The notes beneath the pieces are model-generated. The model worked only from the letters and a program-made list of their open reading frames with translations, ran no database searches and had not been told where the DNA came from. Positions 33,544 to 41,041 of a stretch of 64,000 nucleotides of DNA are shown here, one piece after another (position 1 is the first letter of the stretch; each line of letters starts with the position of its first letter). The stretch is from Gammaproteobacteria bacterium LSUCC0096 (lineage in GTDB: Bacteria; Pseudomonadota; Gammaproteobacteria; Pseudomonadales; Litorivicinaceae), in contig VIEA01000001.1 of the NCBI GenBank assembly GCA_008087055.1, forward strand, positions 198,514 to 262,513, in the 5' to 3' direction. A program made the translations under genes and the position numbers.

Positions 33544-33969
33544 GTGAATCGACTATTACGACCCCTGACTACTGTTTGCATCGTATTGATAGGGGCATGT
33601 ATTTATTTGGGTGCTGAAGCTTGGGGATTTAAGCCTGAGTCTGCATTACTGCCTCTTACGATGATAATCAGCTTAATTTTGTTGAGTATTCTGTTGATCA
33701 TTTCTGATCAGTCTTCAGCTGATGCTGCAAAGTCTACGATTACGCTCGGCTCTGGTAATGCGTATTTGGTTATGGTCGGCTTCGTGATTTCAGTCGACTT
33801 GATTGGCTTTTACCCAACACTCGTGATTGGGTTGCCCCTGATTGCATATTTATTTGGTTACAAGAATCTCAGGATGCTTGCTGTTGCTACAGCGATTGTT
33901 TCGCTCACAATCTACGGCTTATTTGATTTTATTATGATGAAAGATTTCCCGCTTGGGATCTTTGGGTAA
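33544..33969 (+). CDS. tctB: Tripartite tricarboxylate transporter small subunit (TctB family)
   Basis: 141 residues from a GTG at 33544 with GAGG about 7 bases upstream; a TTG at 33532 would lie in the terminator T tract. Four membrane helices, low sequence conservation as usual for TctB (GACIYLGAEAWGFKPESALL, IGFYPTLVIGLPLIAYLFGY). Small integral membrane subunit paired with TctA, which starts 11 bases later. Confidence 0.85.
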   Translation: MNRLLRPLTTVCIVLIGACIYLGAEAWGFKPESALLPLTMIISLILLSILLIISDQSSADAAKSTITLGSGNAYLVMVGFVISVDLIGFYPTLVIGLPLIAYLFGYKNLRMLAVATAIVSLTIYGLFDFIMMKDFPLGIFG

Positions 33970-33980
33970 GGACGTTCGCT

Positions 33981-35465
33981 ATGTATGAAATGTTAATCAT
34001 GGCGCTTCCAGGTGTCCTTCAACCAGAAAATTTTCTAGCGATTGTCTTTGGCGTTTTAGCTGGTATCTGCGTCGGTGCAATGCCTGGACTGAGTGCAACG
34101 ATGGCAATCTCAGTTCTCATTCCATTTACCTTTGGACTTGATCCGCTCGTAGCACTTGGGTTGATGGCAGGAATATACAATGGCGCCATGTATGGCGGTG
34201 CCATTCCCGCTGTGCTGTTGAAAATACCCGGCACGCCGGCAGCTGTTGCGACCACCTTTGATGGGTTCCCGATGGCGCAGCAGGGTCGCGGTGGTGAAGC
34301 GCTTCAAGTTGCAGTCGTATCGTCGGCAATCGGTGGTATTGCGAGTGCTCTGTCTTTGATGCTTCTAGCTCCGCCGTTAGCGCAGGTCACTTTGTTGTTT
34401 GGCCCAGCTGAGATGTTTTGGATTGCAGTAGTCGGCTTATTGAGCATCGTTTTTTTGCTAGGTGGAAATTTGCTGAAAGGGCTTGTGGCCGCTTGCTTCG
34501 GAATTTTGGTTTCACTGGTGGGTACAGATACCGTAAATGGGACTGACCGATTCACCTTTGGATTTTATGAATTATTAGATGGGATTCATATCGTAGTTCT
34601 TCTGGTCGGGCTATATGCGATGCCACCAGTTGTTGACCTTTTACAAACGCAGTTGGACACAACGCAATTTAAATACAACAAGGATCAGACGAAATCTATT
34701 TGGGTGGCCATCCCGAAGATGTTCCGGTTTTGGAAGACCTGGATTAAGTCTAGTTTGATAGGTATTTGGATTGGAATCCTTCCTGGTGCTGGCGGGTCCA
34801 TGGCTGCATTCTTGTCGTATAACGAAGCGAAGAGGAATAGTAAAAATCCCGATGACTGGGGCAAGGGCGAGCCAGAAGGGGTTGCCGCTGCCGAGACTTC
34901 GAATAATGCAGATACAGCGGCTGCCTTGATACCAGCGTTGACGCTTGGGATCCCAGGCACAGCGGTTGCTGCAATTATGTTGGGTGGTCTTTTAATCCAT
35001 GGTCTACAGCCGGGTCCTATGCTGTTCAGAGAAAGCCCCGACATTGTGTTTGGATTCATGTGGCAATTTCTCTTCGGCGCCATTCTTCTTATCTTTTTGG
35101 GTGGATCATTAGCGACAAATAGTTTTGCTCAGCTTTTAAAGCTTCCCAGGCCATTGCTTGGTAGCTTAATAGTTGTGTTGATGTTTATCGGGGTCTACTC
35201 CATTAATGAACGCATGTTTGATGTTTATCTGATGTTAATATTTGGGGCGATAGGTATTGCCTTTGATAAGCTTAAATTTCCATTGCCACCCGTGGTTTTA
35301 GGTTTGATTCTTGGCTCATTTGCCGAAGAGAATTTAAGACTTGCACTCACGATTGGGTTGGGCGATTGGGGTATTTTGACTAAGAGTAATACGAGTCTAG
35401 TGCTTATCAGTTTGGTTGTTCTTGTAGTCATGACACCGTTAATTAAGAAGGTCCGAAACTCTTGA
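33981..35465 (+). CDS. tctA: Tripartite tricarboxylate transporter large subunit (TctA family)
   Basis: 494 residues, about 12 helices. TctA signatures: GVLAGICVGAMPGLSATMAI, YNGAMYGGAIPAVLLKIPGT, GIWIGILPGAGGSMAAFLSY, and EGVAAAETSNNADTAAALIP with IPALTLGIPGTAVAAIMLGG. Main transport subunit for di/tricarboxylates in the inner membrane. Follows tctB within the same unit. A large open frame on the opposite strand within it is a shadow. Confidence 0.95.
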   Translation: MYEMLIMALPGVLQPENFLAIVFGVLAGICVGAMPGLSATMAISVLIPFTFGLDPLVALGLMAGIYNGAMYGGAIPAVLLKIPGTPAAVATTFDGFPMAQQGRGGEALQVAVVSSAIGGIASALSLMLLAPPLAQVTLLFGPAEMFWIAVVGLLSIVFLLGGNLLKGLVAACFGILVSLVGTDTVNGTDRFTFGFYELLDGIHIVVLLVGLYAMPPVVDLLQTQLDTTQFKYNKDQTKSIWVAIPKMFRFWKTWIKSSLIGIWIGILPGAGGSMAAFLSYNEAKRNSKNPDDWGKGEPEGVAAAETSNNADTAAALIPALTLGIPGTAVAAIMLGGLLIHGLQPGPMLFRESPDIVFGFMWQFLFGAILLIFLGGSLATNSFAQLLKLPRPLLGSLIVVLMFIGVYSINERMFDVYLMLIFGAIGIAFDKLKFPLPPVVLGLILGSFAEENLRLALTIGLGDWGILTKSNTSLVLISLVVLVVMTPLIKKVRNS

Positions 35466-35493
35466 AATAGCGGTCCATCGAGGCGCGTACACA

Positions 35494-36684
35494 TTGATTT
35501 TTGGATTTGATCTTTTCCTTGAACGCGCTTACGGCCGCTATTGGATTTCTGGCTTTCTAGCCAACATCGGCTGGATGATTTATTGGGTCGTTTCAACCTG
35601 GCTTATGGTTGAAATTGACGGTCGTCCGGAGATGGTGGCGTTGGTACAAACGTGCCTGTCAATTCCGGTCCTTTTCTTTGCGATTCCTGCCGGTGCAGTC
35701 GCCGATTTATACGGTCGTCGCGCTGTGATTTTTCCTTCGCAGCTGTTGGTCTTATCAGGTTTTTGCGCTGTCGCCATATTGATATGGATTGGCTCTTTGA
35801 CACCATTATCCATTCTCGCTGTTAGTGCAGTTATTGGTTTTGGTAGAGCGTGCTTAAATCCCTGTTGGCAAAGCTATACGGCGCTTATCGCACCTAAAGA
35901 TCAACTGAAACAAGCTGTGGCGTTTAATAGTGTTGGATTTAACTTGGCTCGGTCTATTGGTCCGGCGGTAGGCGGTATCATGCTAGCTATGTCCAGCCCC
36001 TTGATTGCGCTCTTGTCGAGTATTCTCGCGAATCTGGGACTTCTTTTATTCGCTCGTACGATGCCTGAGCCGCCTGAAAGTCTGAAATCCGGAGGCAGGA
36101 TCCTCGGGTTGATTGCTGACGGGTTTGTTTATGTGTCGTCAAATACAAGGTTGTTGTGGATCTATTTTTCCGCGGGCTTGTTTAATATTTCCGCGGTTAT
36201 CGTTTTGGCACTTCTTCCTTTGCTTGCAGTTGAGCTGTTTGACACTGGTGCAATGGGTTACGGCTTTTTACTTTCTCTTTTTGGGATCGGGGCCATCGTG
36301 GGTGCTCTTTTGCAATCCTTATTCGTCAGTAAAGTCGGTTATGCGCGATATCTGCGTTGGACGTTTAGAGTGTTCGCTATCGCCTTATTTATGTTGTTTC
36401 TATCCGAATTCCCTTTGGTATCTGAGTTAGCCATATGTATTTGCGGTGCTTGTTGGCTGATGGTGCTGTCTTCACTGAGCGCTTCTATTCAGCTCATTAG
36501 CGAGAATGAGTATCGCAGTCGAGCGCAGGCTCTCTTCCACGTTGTTATTTATGGGGCAAATGGGGTCGGCGCTTTTCTATGGGGTGTGCTAGCGGGCTTG
36601 ACCAGTCTTACAGTTGCCTTCGCCATAGCGGGCGGGGTGGTTTTAAGTAGTTCGTATCTCGTCCGTATTCCCGATGAAAAGTAA
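35494..36684 (+). CDS. MFS transporter (EntS-like MFS_3 family)
   Basis: 396 residues, 12 hydrophobic segments. Typical opening of MFS_3 exporters (RYWISGFLANIGWMIYWVVS) and the A-motif-like loop GAVADLYGRRAVIFPSQLLV, with SFNLARSIGPAVGG-type helix 5 (here NSVGFNLARSIGPAVGGIML). Proton-driven efflux of an unknown small molecule. A TTG at 35494 is the first start in frame; no ATG or GTG occurs before helix 1. Last gene of island 1, 28 bases after tctA and 180 bases before the next tRNA fragment. Confidence 0.82.
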   Translation: MIFGFDLFLERAYGRYWISGFLANIGWMIYWVVSTWLMVEIDGRPEMVALVQTCLSIPVLFFAIPAGAVADLYGRRAVIFPSQLLVLSGFCAVAILIWIGSLTPLSILAVSAVIGFGRACLNPCWQSYTALIAPKDQLKQAVAFNSVGFNLARSIGPAVGGIMLAMSSPLIALLSSILANLGLLLFARTMPEPPESLKSGGRILGLIADGFVYVSSNTRLLWIYFSAGLFNISAVIVLALLPLLAVELFDTGAMGYGFLLSLFGIGAIVGALLQSLFVSKVGYARYLRWTFRVFAIALFMLFLSEFPLVSELAICICGACWLMVLSSLSASIQLISENEYRSRAQALFHVVIYGANGVGAFLWGVLAGLTSLTVAFAIAGGVVLSSSYLVRIPDEK

Positions 36685-36790
36685 TTAAGAGATTATTTTT
36701 CACTCTAGAATCGGCAACTTGATCTTTGGTTAAACCGCTAATTACTGGGACTCTAGATTAGGACGGATAAGCGCGATTTACAGCCAAATT

Positions 36791-36814
36791 GTAGTATAGT
36801 TTTCACTATACTAC
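36791..36814. repeat. Inverted repeat of the island arm motif
   Basis: GTAGTATAG (36791-36799) and CTATACTAC (36806-36814), a perfect 9-bp inverted pair with a 6-bp gap. The same 9-mer occurs in the arm sequences at 25756 and 36968. It lies at the right end of island 1, where recombinase sites would be expected. The rest of the 36685-37028 gap holds the tRNA fragment and arm copy 2 and no gene. Confidence 0.6.
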
Positions 36815-36863
36815 TGATTTAAAGAGAGAAATTTTCTATCTATCTGATATTTTTCAAGAAAAG

Positions 36864-36911
36864 TGGTGGCTATGGCGGGACTTGAACCTGCGACCCCAGC
36901 ATTATGAGTGC
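36864..36911 (-). repeat. Middle tRNA-Met 3' fragment (attachment-site repeat)
   Basis: 48 bases identical to 47474-47521 of the intact tRNA-Met gene, from the CCA end through the anticodon loop. The sequence then diverges into island DNA, so it is not a functional tRNA. It is the junction between islands 1 and 2. Confidence 0.88.
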
Positions 36912-36990
36912 GCTGGACCAAAAATAAATCCTTTTAAAACAGTGTATTAATGACTAAAAAGTGGCTTGTAGTATAGAAGTAGTAAAGTCA
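36912..36990. repeat. Island-end arm sequence, copy 2
   Basis: Counterpart of 25699-25778. The last 23 bases, containing GTAGTATAG (36968) and GTAGTAAAG (36979), are identical in the two copies, while the first 55 differ at about ten positions and one gap. Conservation of the end suggests it is under selection as a protein-binding site. Confidence 0.6.
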
Positions 36991-37028
36991 TTGGTGGATG
37001 TTTTTGGTGCTCCCGAGGTTGGACGGAA

Positions 37029-37982
37029 TTAGTTTTTGTAGTGCAGGAAATTCTGGTGATTTTTGCCAGAAATATATTCGCCAGCTTTGACGGGTGGTAG
37101 TACGCGCTTGGTTCGGAATGTCTGAAAATCTTGCGGATCTATCCAGGCATCGCTGTTTGGATCAAAAAAAACTGGAATCGATAATCTTTCTTTCCCTGAA
37201 GTGTTGAGAACTCGATGCGTCGTTGACTTTAGTCGTCCATTGGTCCAGCGCTCCAGAAGATCACCAACGTTGCAAATTAAAGATCCTTCAATCGGCAGTA
37301 AATCAATCCATTCACCGTTTTGATGTTTTGCCTGAAGCCCTCCAAGGGAATCCTGTAAAAGGATAGTGAGAACACCAAAATCTGTATGAGGCGCAGCACT
37401 GTATGAATTGCACGCTAGATCATCAGCAGAGATCGGTGGGTAATAGACTAACTGCCCGCGTCCCAGAGGCTTTGTGTATTTCTGGCGAAATATTTCAGGG
37501 TTTTGATCGAGTCCATGAGCGATACATTCAAGTAATAGCGCTCCCAATTTCATGACTTCTTGATAATAGTTGAGGATATTTTTCTTAAAATCTGGAAGAG
37601 AGCGTTCTGGCCATTGATTCGGGGCAACTAAAGGCAGTTTTTGAAGGACATCTGGATCATTTTCTGCGACCTCTCGTCCCCAGAAAAAAACTTCTTTGAT
37701 GTCAGCACTTGCTGAGCCCTCGAGGCGTGCAAGCCCTTTGCGCATCCATCCGCGTTGGGATTGATTCACAGCGATTGTTTGTTTTTGATCTTCAGTAAGG
37801 CTGAAAAATTCTCGAGCACTATCAAAAGCGTTTTTCATTAGCTTTGGATCGATACTGTGACCAACAACATAGAAAAACCCGATAGTTTCGACTGATGCGA
37901 CTAGTTGTTTCCCAATCGCTTTGCGGCCCGCTGGTGAGGAGGCACTACTTAAATCGGTGATGGGCAACCCATCATCGATCAT
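37029..37982 (-). CDS. Isopenicillin N synthase-like 2OG-Fe(II) oxygenase
   Basis: 317 residues. DIOX_N-type N terminus (IGFFYVVGHSIDPKLMKNAF) and catalytic jelly roll with HTDFGVLTILLQDSLGGLQ (Fe ligands His and Asp), TTHRVLN (third Fe ligand His) and ERLSIPVFFDP (Arg-x-Ser for 2-oxoglutarate). Cytoplasmic hydroxylase or desaturase of a small molecule. Its ATG overlaps the dctM stop by four bases (ATGA), so it is the last gene of the TRAP operon of island 2 and may act on the imported compound. Substrate unknown. Confidence 0.85.
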   Translation of the reverse strand: MIDDGLPITDLSSASSPAGRKAIGKQLVASVETIGFFYVVGHSIDPKLMKNAFDSAREFFSLTEDQKQTIAVNQSQRGWMRKGLARLEGSASADIKEVFFWGREVAENDPDVLQKLPLVAPNQWPERSLPDFKKNILNYYQEVMKLGALLLECIAHGLDQNPEIFRQKYTKPLGRGQLVYYPPISADDLACNSYSAAPHTDFGVLTILLQDSLGGLQAKHQNGEWIDLLPIEGSLICNVGDLLERWTNGRLKSTTHRVLNTSGKERLSIPVFFDPNSDAWIDPQDFQTFRTKRVLPPVKAGEYISGKNHQNFLHYKN

Positions 37983-39277
37983 TTCGTATTCTCGGGAAGC
38001 CAGGTTGCCAGCTCAGGCCAAACGACCAGCACCCCCACCATCAGCAGCATAAGCCCAACCATAGGTAGCGCAGTTTTAGCGATGTAGCCAATCTCGTGTT
38101 TGGTCATTCCCTGGAGAACGAACAAGTTGAATCCGATCGGTGGAGTTACTTGGGCCATTTCAACAACGACAACAATGAATATCCCAAACCAGATCACATC
38201 AATACCTGCTTGGCGGATCATTGGCTCAACTATCGCCATTGTTAGAACAACTGAAGAGATCCCATCTAGAAACATACCAAGAATAATGTAGAACACGGTC
38301 AGTGCTGCAATGAGAACGAGTGGTGACAGATTTTGCTCACCTATCCACCCTGCAAGCGCACGCGGTAATCCGGTAAAGCCCATCGAAAGTGATAAGAATG
38401 CAGCGCCCATCAAGATCAGTGCCACCATTGCTGAAGTTCGGGTTGCTCCCATGAGACTCTGAGTAAATGTGCTCCAGTTAAGCGAACCTTGTGCAGTTGC
38501 TAAAACCAATGCTCCAACTACACCAACCGAGGCGGCTTCGGTTGCGGTTGCCCATCCAAAGTACATTGACCCAATAACAGCGATGACAAGACCAATGACG
38601 GGGAGCAAGAATCGACTCTCATAAAGCATGTGCTTCAGCGTCATAGCCGGTGAGGGTTCAGGACGCTGATCTTTTTTGACGTAATACCAACCAACAATGT
38701 AGGTCATAAATAGACCTGCTAAGACCAGGCCCGGGATGACACCGGCCATAAATAATTTGGTGATCGATTCATTGATCGTGACACCGTAAACAATTAGCGT
38801 GAGAGAGGGTGGAATCATTAAACCGAGCGTGGCGGCTCCAGCTAACGTCCCAATGATCATATATTCTGGATAACCTCTCCGACGCAATTCAGGGATCGAC
38901 ATTTTTCCCACGGTCGTTAGGGTCGCTGCCGATGAGCCGCTAACCGCAGCGAAAAGGGTACAGCCCGCGATGTTCGTGTGAAGGAGACCTCCAGGTAGCC
39001 CGCGCATCCATGGCGATAATCCTCGAAACATATCTTCTGACAGTCTCGTTCGGTAAAGTATTTCACCCATCCATATAAATAAAGGAAGTGCGGTCAGTGT
39101 CCAACTGGATGCGCCTGTCCATATTGTTGTAATCATCGCATCTCCCGGAGGGCGCGATGTGAAAAGAGTCATGCCGACCCAGGCAACTCCGACAAGTGCC
39201 AGGCCTACCCACACTGAACTTCCTAGCAATGCAAATAAAACAAAAAGGAAAATAATCGTCGCGTAGAGTTCTGTCAT
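37979..39277 (-). CDS. dctM: TRAP transporter large permease subunit (island 2)
   Basis: 432 residues from the ATG at 39277, which overlaps the dctQ stop (ATGA); an upstream start would lie within dctQ. DctM motifs: GASSWTLTALPLFIWMGEIL, SGSSAATLTTVGKMSIPEL, ATLGLMIPPSLTLIVY, GSMYFGWATATEAASVG and AQVTPPIGFNLFVLQG. Large transport subunit of the island 2 TRAP system. Confidence 0.93.
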   Translation of the reverse strand: MTELYATIIFLFVLFALLGSSVWVGLALVGVAWVGMTLFTSRPPGDAMITTIWTGASSWTLTALPLFIWMGEILYRTRLSEDMFRGLSPWMRGLPGGLLHTNIAGCTLFAAVSGSSAATLTTVGKMSIPELRRRGYPEYMIIGTLAGAATLGLMIPPSLTLIVYGVTINESITKLFMAGVIPGLVLAGLFMTYIVGWYYVKKDQRPEPSPAMTLKHMLYESRFLLPVIGLVIAVIGSMYFGWATATEAASVGVVGALVLATAQGSLNWSTFTQSLMGATRTSAMVALILMGAAFLSLSMGFTGLPRALAGWIGEQNLSPLVLIAALTVFYIILGMFLDGISSVVLTMAIVEPMIRQAGIDVIWFGIFIVVVVEMAQVTPPIGFNLFVLQGMTKHEIGYIAKTALPMVGLMLLMVGVLVVWPELATWLPENTK

Positions 39278-39987
39278 TCGAGGACTTCCTGCTTGATTTG
39301 GCTCGTCTTGGTAGCAACGAGACGAATTAAATGATCCCAAAGGCAGATAGCCAGCAAAATGGTTCCGATAGACATGGTCAGTTGAGGAACCCACATCGGT
39401 GTGTAAATCATTTCGCCTGTCGCCTTATCCATAAGAGCGCCCCATTTATCCGGCGCTGTTCCCAGGAGCTGGAGGAATTGGGCAACATAGTCGGGGATTT
39501 GATCCTGTCCTTGCGTCCTGTCGTTCAACATCGCTGACATCTTGTTCGTCTTTACAGCGAACCGTGCGAAGTAGGTTGCAACGATAGCTGAGAGCGCAAG
39601 TGCGAAAACATTAAGCCAATACTTGGTCCAATTATTAAGATTTAAAAAAACAGAAACGCGGATATGGGAGCCATGCGATAGTGCATGCGCTAACGCAAAG
39701 AAAGACGTAGCAGCCATCGCGTACCCCGCGAATTCAGTAGATCCCTCAAAGGTGATGCCGAGCCATCGAGATCCCATTTGACCAATCGTGATCAGTAAAA
39801 TGATACACATGAAAAAAGCGGCTAGATAGCCAGCAACGGTGTACGTGCGATCTAAAATTGACCAAATAGGCTTGAGATGATCAGTGACCCAAATTGGTCT
39901 AACTGCCGCGAGTAGCGCGAGAGATAAAGGTAATCCAAAAATCCACACCCACAGTGGGATTCCGATGATGTCCGGCCAGTTATTCAT
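39274..39987 (-). CDS. dctQ: TRAP transporter small permease subunit (island 2), long form
   Basis: 237 residues from the ATG at 39987 (AAGAAGAA just upstream). Four main hydrophobic segments; DctQ core EGSTEFAGYAMAATSFFALAHALSHGSHIRVSV at about residues 80-112. A hydrophilic insert (about 150-200, NKMSAMLNDRTQGQDQIPDY) precedes the last helix, WVPQLTMSIGTILLAICLW. An in-frame ATG at 40029 would start inside the terminator hairpin and is unlikely. Confidence 0.85.
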   Translation of the reverse strand: MNNWPDIIGIPLWVWIFGLPLSLALLAAVRPIWVTDHLKPIWSILDRTYTVAGYLAAFFMCIILLITIGQMGSRWLGITFEGSTEFAGYAMAATSFFALAHALSHGSHIRVSVFLNLNNWTKYWLNVFALALSAIVATYFARFAVKTNKMSAMLNDRTQGQDQIPDYVAQFLQLLGTAPDKWGALMDKATGEMIYTPMWVPQLTMSIGTILLAICLWDHLIRLVATKTSQIKQEVLE

Positions 39988-39998
39988 TGTTCTTCTTA

Positions 39999-40029
39999 TA
40001 AAATAAAGTGCCCCAGAAAACTGGGGCAC
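39999..40029 (-). terminator. Intrinsic terminator/attenuator between dctP and dctQ (island 2)
   Basis: On the minus strand GTGCCCCAG, TTTT loop, CTGGGGCAC (40029 to 40008 by position) followed by TTTATTTTAT. Perfect 9-bp stem, 9 bases after the dctP stop. Confidence 0.82.
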
Positions 40030-40038
40030 GGTGGTGAC

Positions 40039-41010
40039 TTACATTTTGTTATAAGCGTCCAAGATAGCTTGGCCATCAGGTCCAGCAGACTTCAACCAGT
40101 CTGCCTGCATGATTTTGCCAATTTCTTTGAGCTTTTTAAGGAAAGCTGGGCTTGCGTCTTCAACCTTCATGCCGTTTGCTTGAAGTTGTTCGAAGTACCA
40201 GTTCGCAAGTTCTGCAGATTTTGCCGCACAAGCCGCACCAGTTTCGTCGGCAGCTTTCTGGATAGCTGCTTTTGTTCCACCATCAAGGCTGTCCCAAATA
40301 CCTTTGTTAACCATTACATAGTTACGTGGGTGCCAAGCGTTTACTTTGTAATAGTGAGAGAGATGTTCCCACACTTTACGGTCATAACCAGTAGAGCCAG
40401 AGGAGATAAACGACTCAGCTACACCTGTCGCGAGCGCTTGGCTCAGTTCTGCAGCCTCAACCTGAACTGGAATCATGCCAAGCTCTTTGGCAAACGTCGC
40501 CGTTGCTGAGTTATACGAGCGGAACTTGACGCCTTGAGTGTCAGCTTCTGAATTAACAGCTTTGTTAAAATAGAAACCTTGTCCAGGCCAAGGGCATGTG
40601 TACAGGGTCACAAGATTCTGATCTGCAAGTTGGGCGTTAACTTTGTCTTTAGCGACTTGCCACAACTTTTCATTTGTTTCATAGGTCGTCGCCAGGAACG
40701 GTAAGTTATCCCAACCCAATAGAGGTGCTTCGTTAGCGTGCGCTGACATAAAGCGCTCGCCGATCGGAGCTTGCCCGGTTTGAACAGCCCGCTTAATTTC
40801 GCCACCTTTGAACAGTGAGCCGCCTGGATGGACAGTAATGTCGATTTCACCTTTGGTGTAATCGCGCACTTTGTCAGCAAACACAACACCCATTTCGGAA
40901 TGGAAGTTAGTAGCCGCGTATGCCATTGGCATGTCCCATTTTTCAGCGAGTGCAGTCGCAGACATCGCAGTCGCAGTAATCGCAGCTGCAAAAGTGGTGA
41001 GTTTTCTCAT
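40039..41010 (-). CDS. dctP: TRAP transporter solute-binding protein (island 2)
   Basis: 323 residues from the ATG at 41010, nine bases after GGAG; an ATG at 41019 is too close to that site. Signal peptide MRKLTTFAAAITATAMSATA ending ALA. DctP features: EMGVVFADKVRDYTKGEIDI, GGSLFKGGEIKRAVQTGQAP, GVKFRSYNSATATFAKELGM with the ligand Arg, and VAESFISSGSTGYD. Two Cys (TLYTCPWPG and GAACAAK) may form a disulfide. Receptor for an organic or amino acid; context points to an amino-acid-like ligand. Confidence 0.9.
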   Translation of the reverse strand: MRKLTTFAAAITATAMSATALAEKWDMPMAYAATNFHSEMGVVFADKVRDYTKGEIDITVHPGGSLFKGGEIKRAVQTGQAPIGERFMSAHANEAPLLGWDNLPFLATTYETNEKLWQVAKDKVNAQLADQNLVTLYTCPWPGQGFYFNKAVNSEADTQGVKFRSYNSATATFAKELGMIPVQVEAAELSQALATGVAESFISSGSTGYDRKVWEHLSHYYKVNAWHPRNYVMVNKGIWDSLDGGTKAAIQKAADETGAACAAKSAELANWYFEQLQANGMKVEDASPAFLKKLKEIGKIMQADWLKSAGPDGQAILDAYNKM

Positions 41011-41041
41011 GAGAAACATCTCCTAGTTATCGTTTATTTTT

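Larger units (their letters stand above)
25651..36911. mobile_element. Genomic island 1 at tRNA-Met, no recombinase (metabolic cargo)
   Basis: About 11.2 kb between two direct copies of the 48-nt 3' portion of tRNA-Met (25651-25698 and 36864-36911). Contents: LysR, TRAP dctPQM, SMP-30, 2-hydroxyacid dehydrogenase, RraA-like, TctCBA and an MFS exporter. No integrase, transposase, toxin or replication gene is seen. The one mismatch in the outer copy suits an older insertion than island 2. Direct repeats are seen; the interpretation as an integrated, trans-mobilised island is inference. Confidence 0.65.

Noticed and set aside
37005-37023. TGGTGCTCCCGAGGTTGGA looks like the 3' end of another tRNA on the minus strand
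   Set aside because: The T-loop sequence expected next (TTCGAA-type) is missing and no anticodon stem follows; 19 bases of likeness may be chance.
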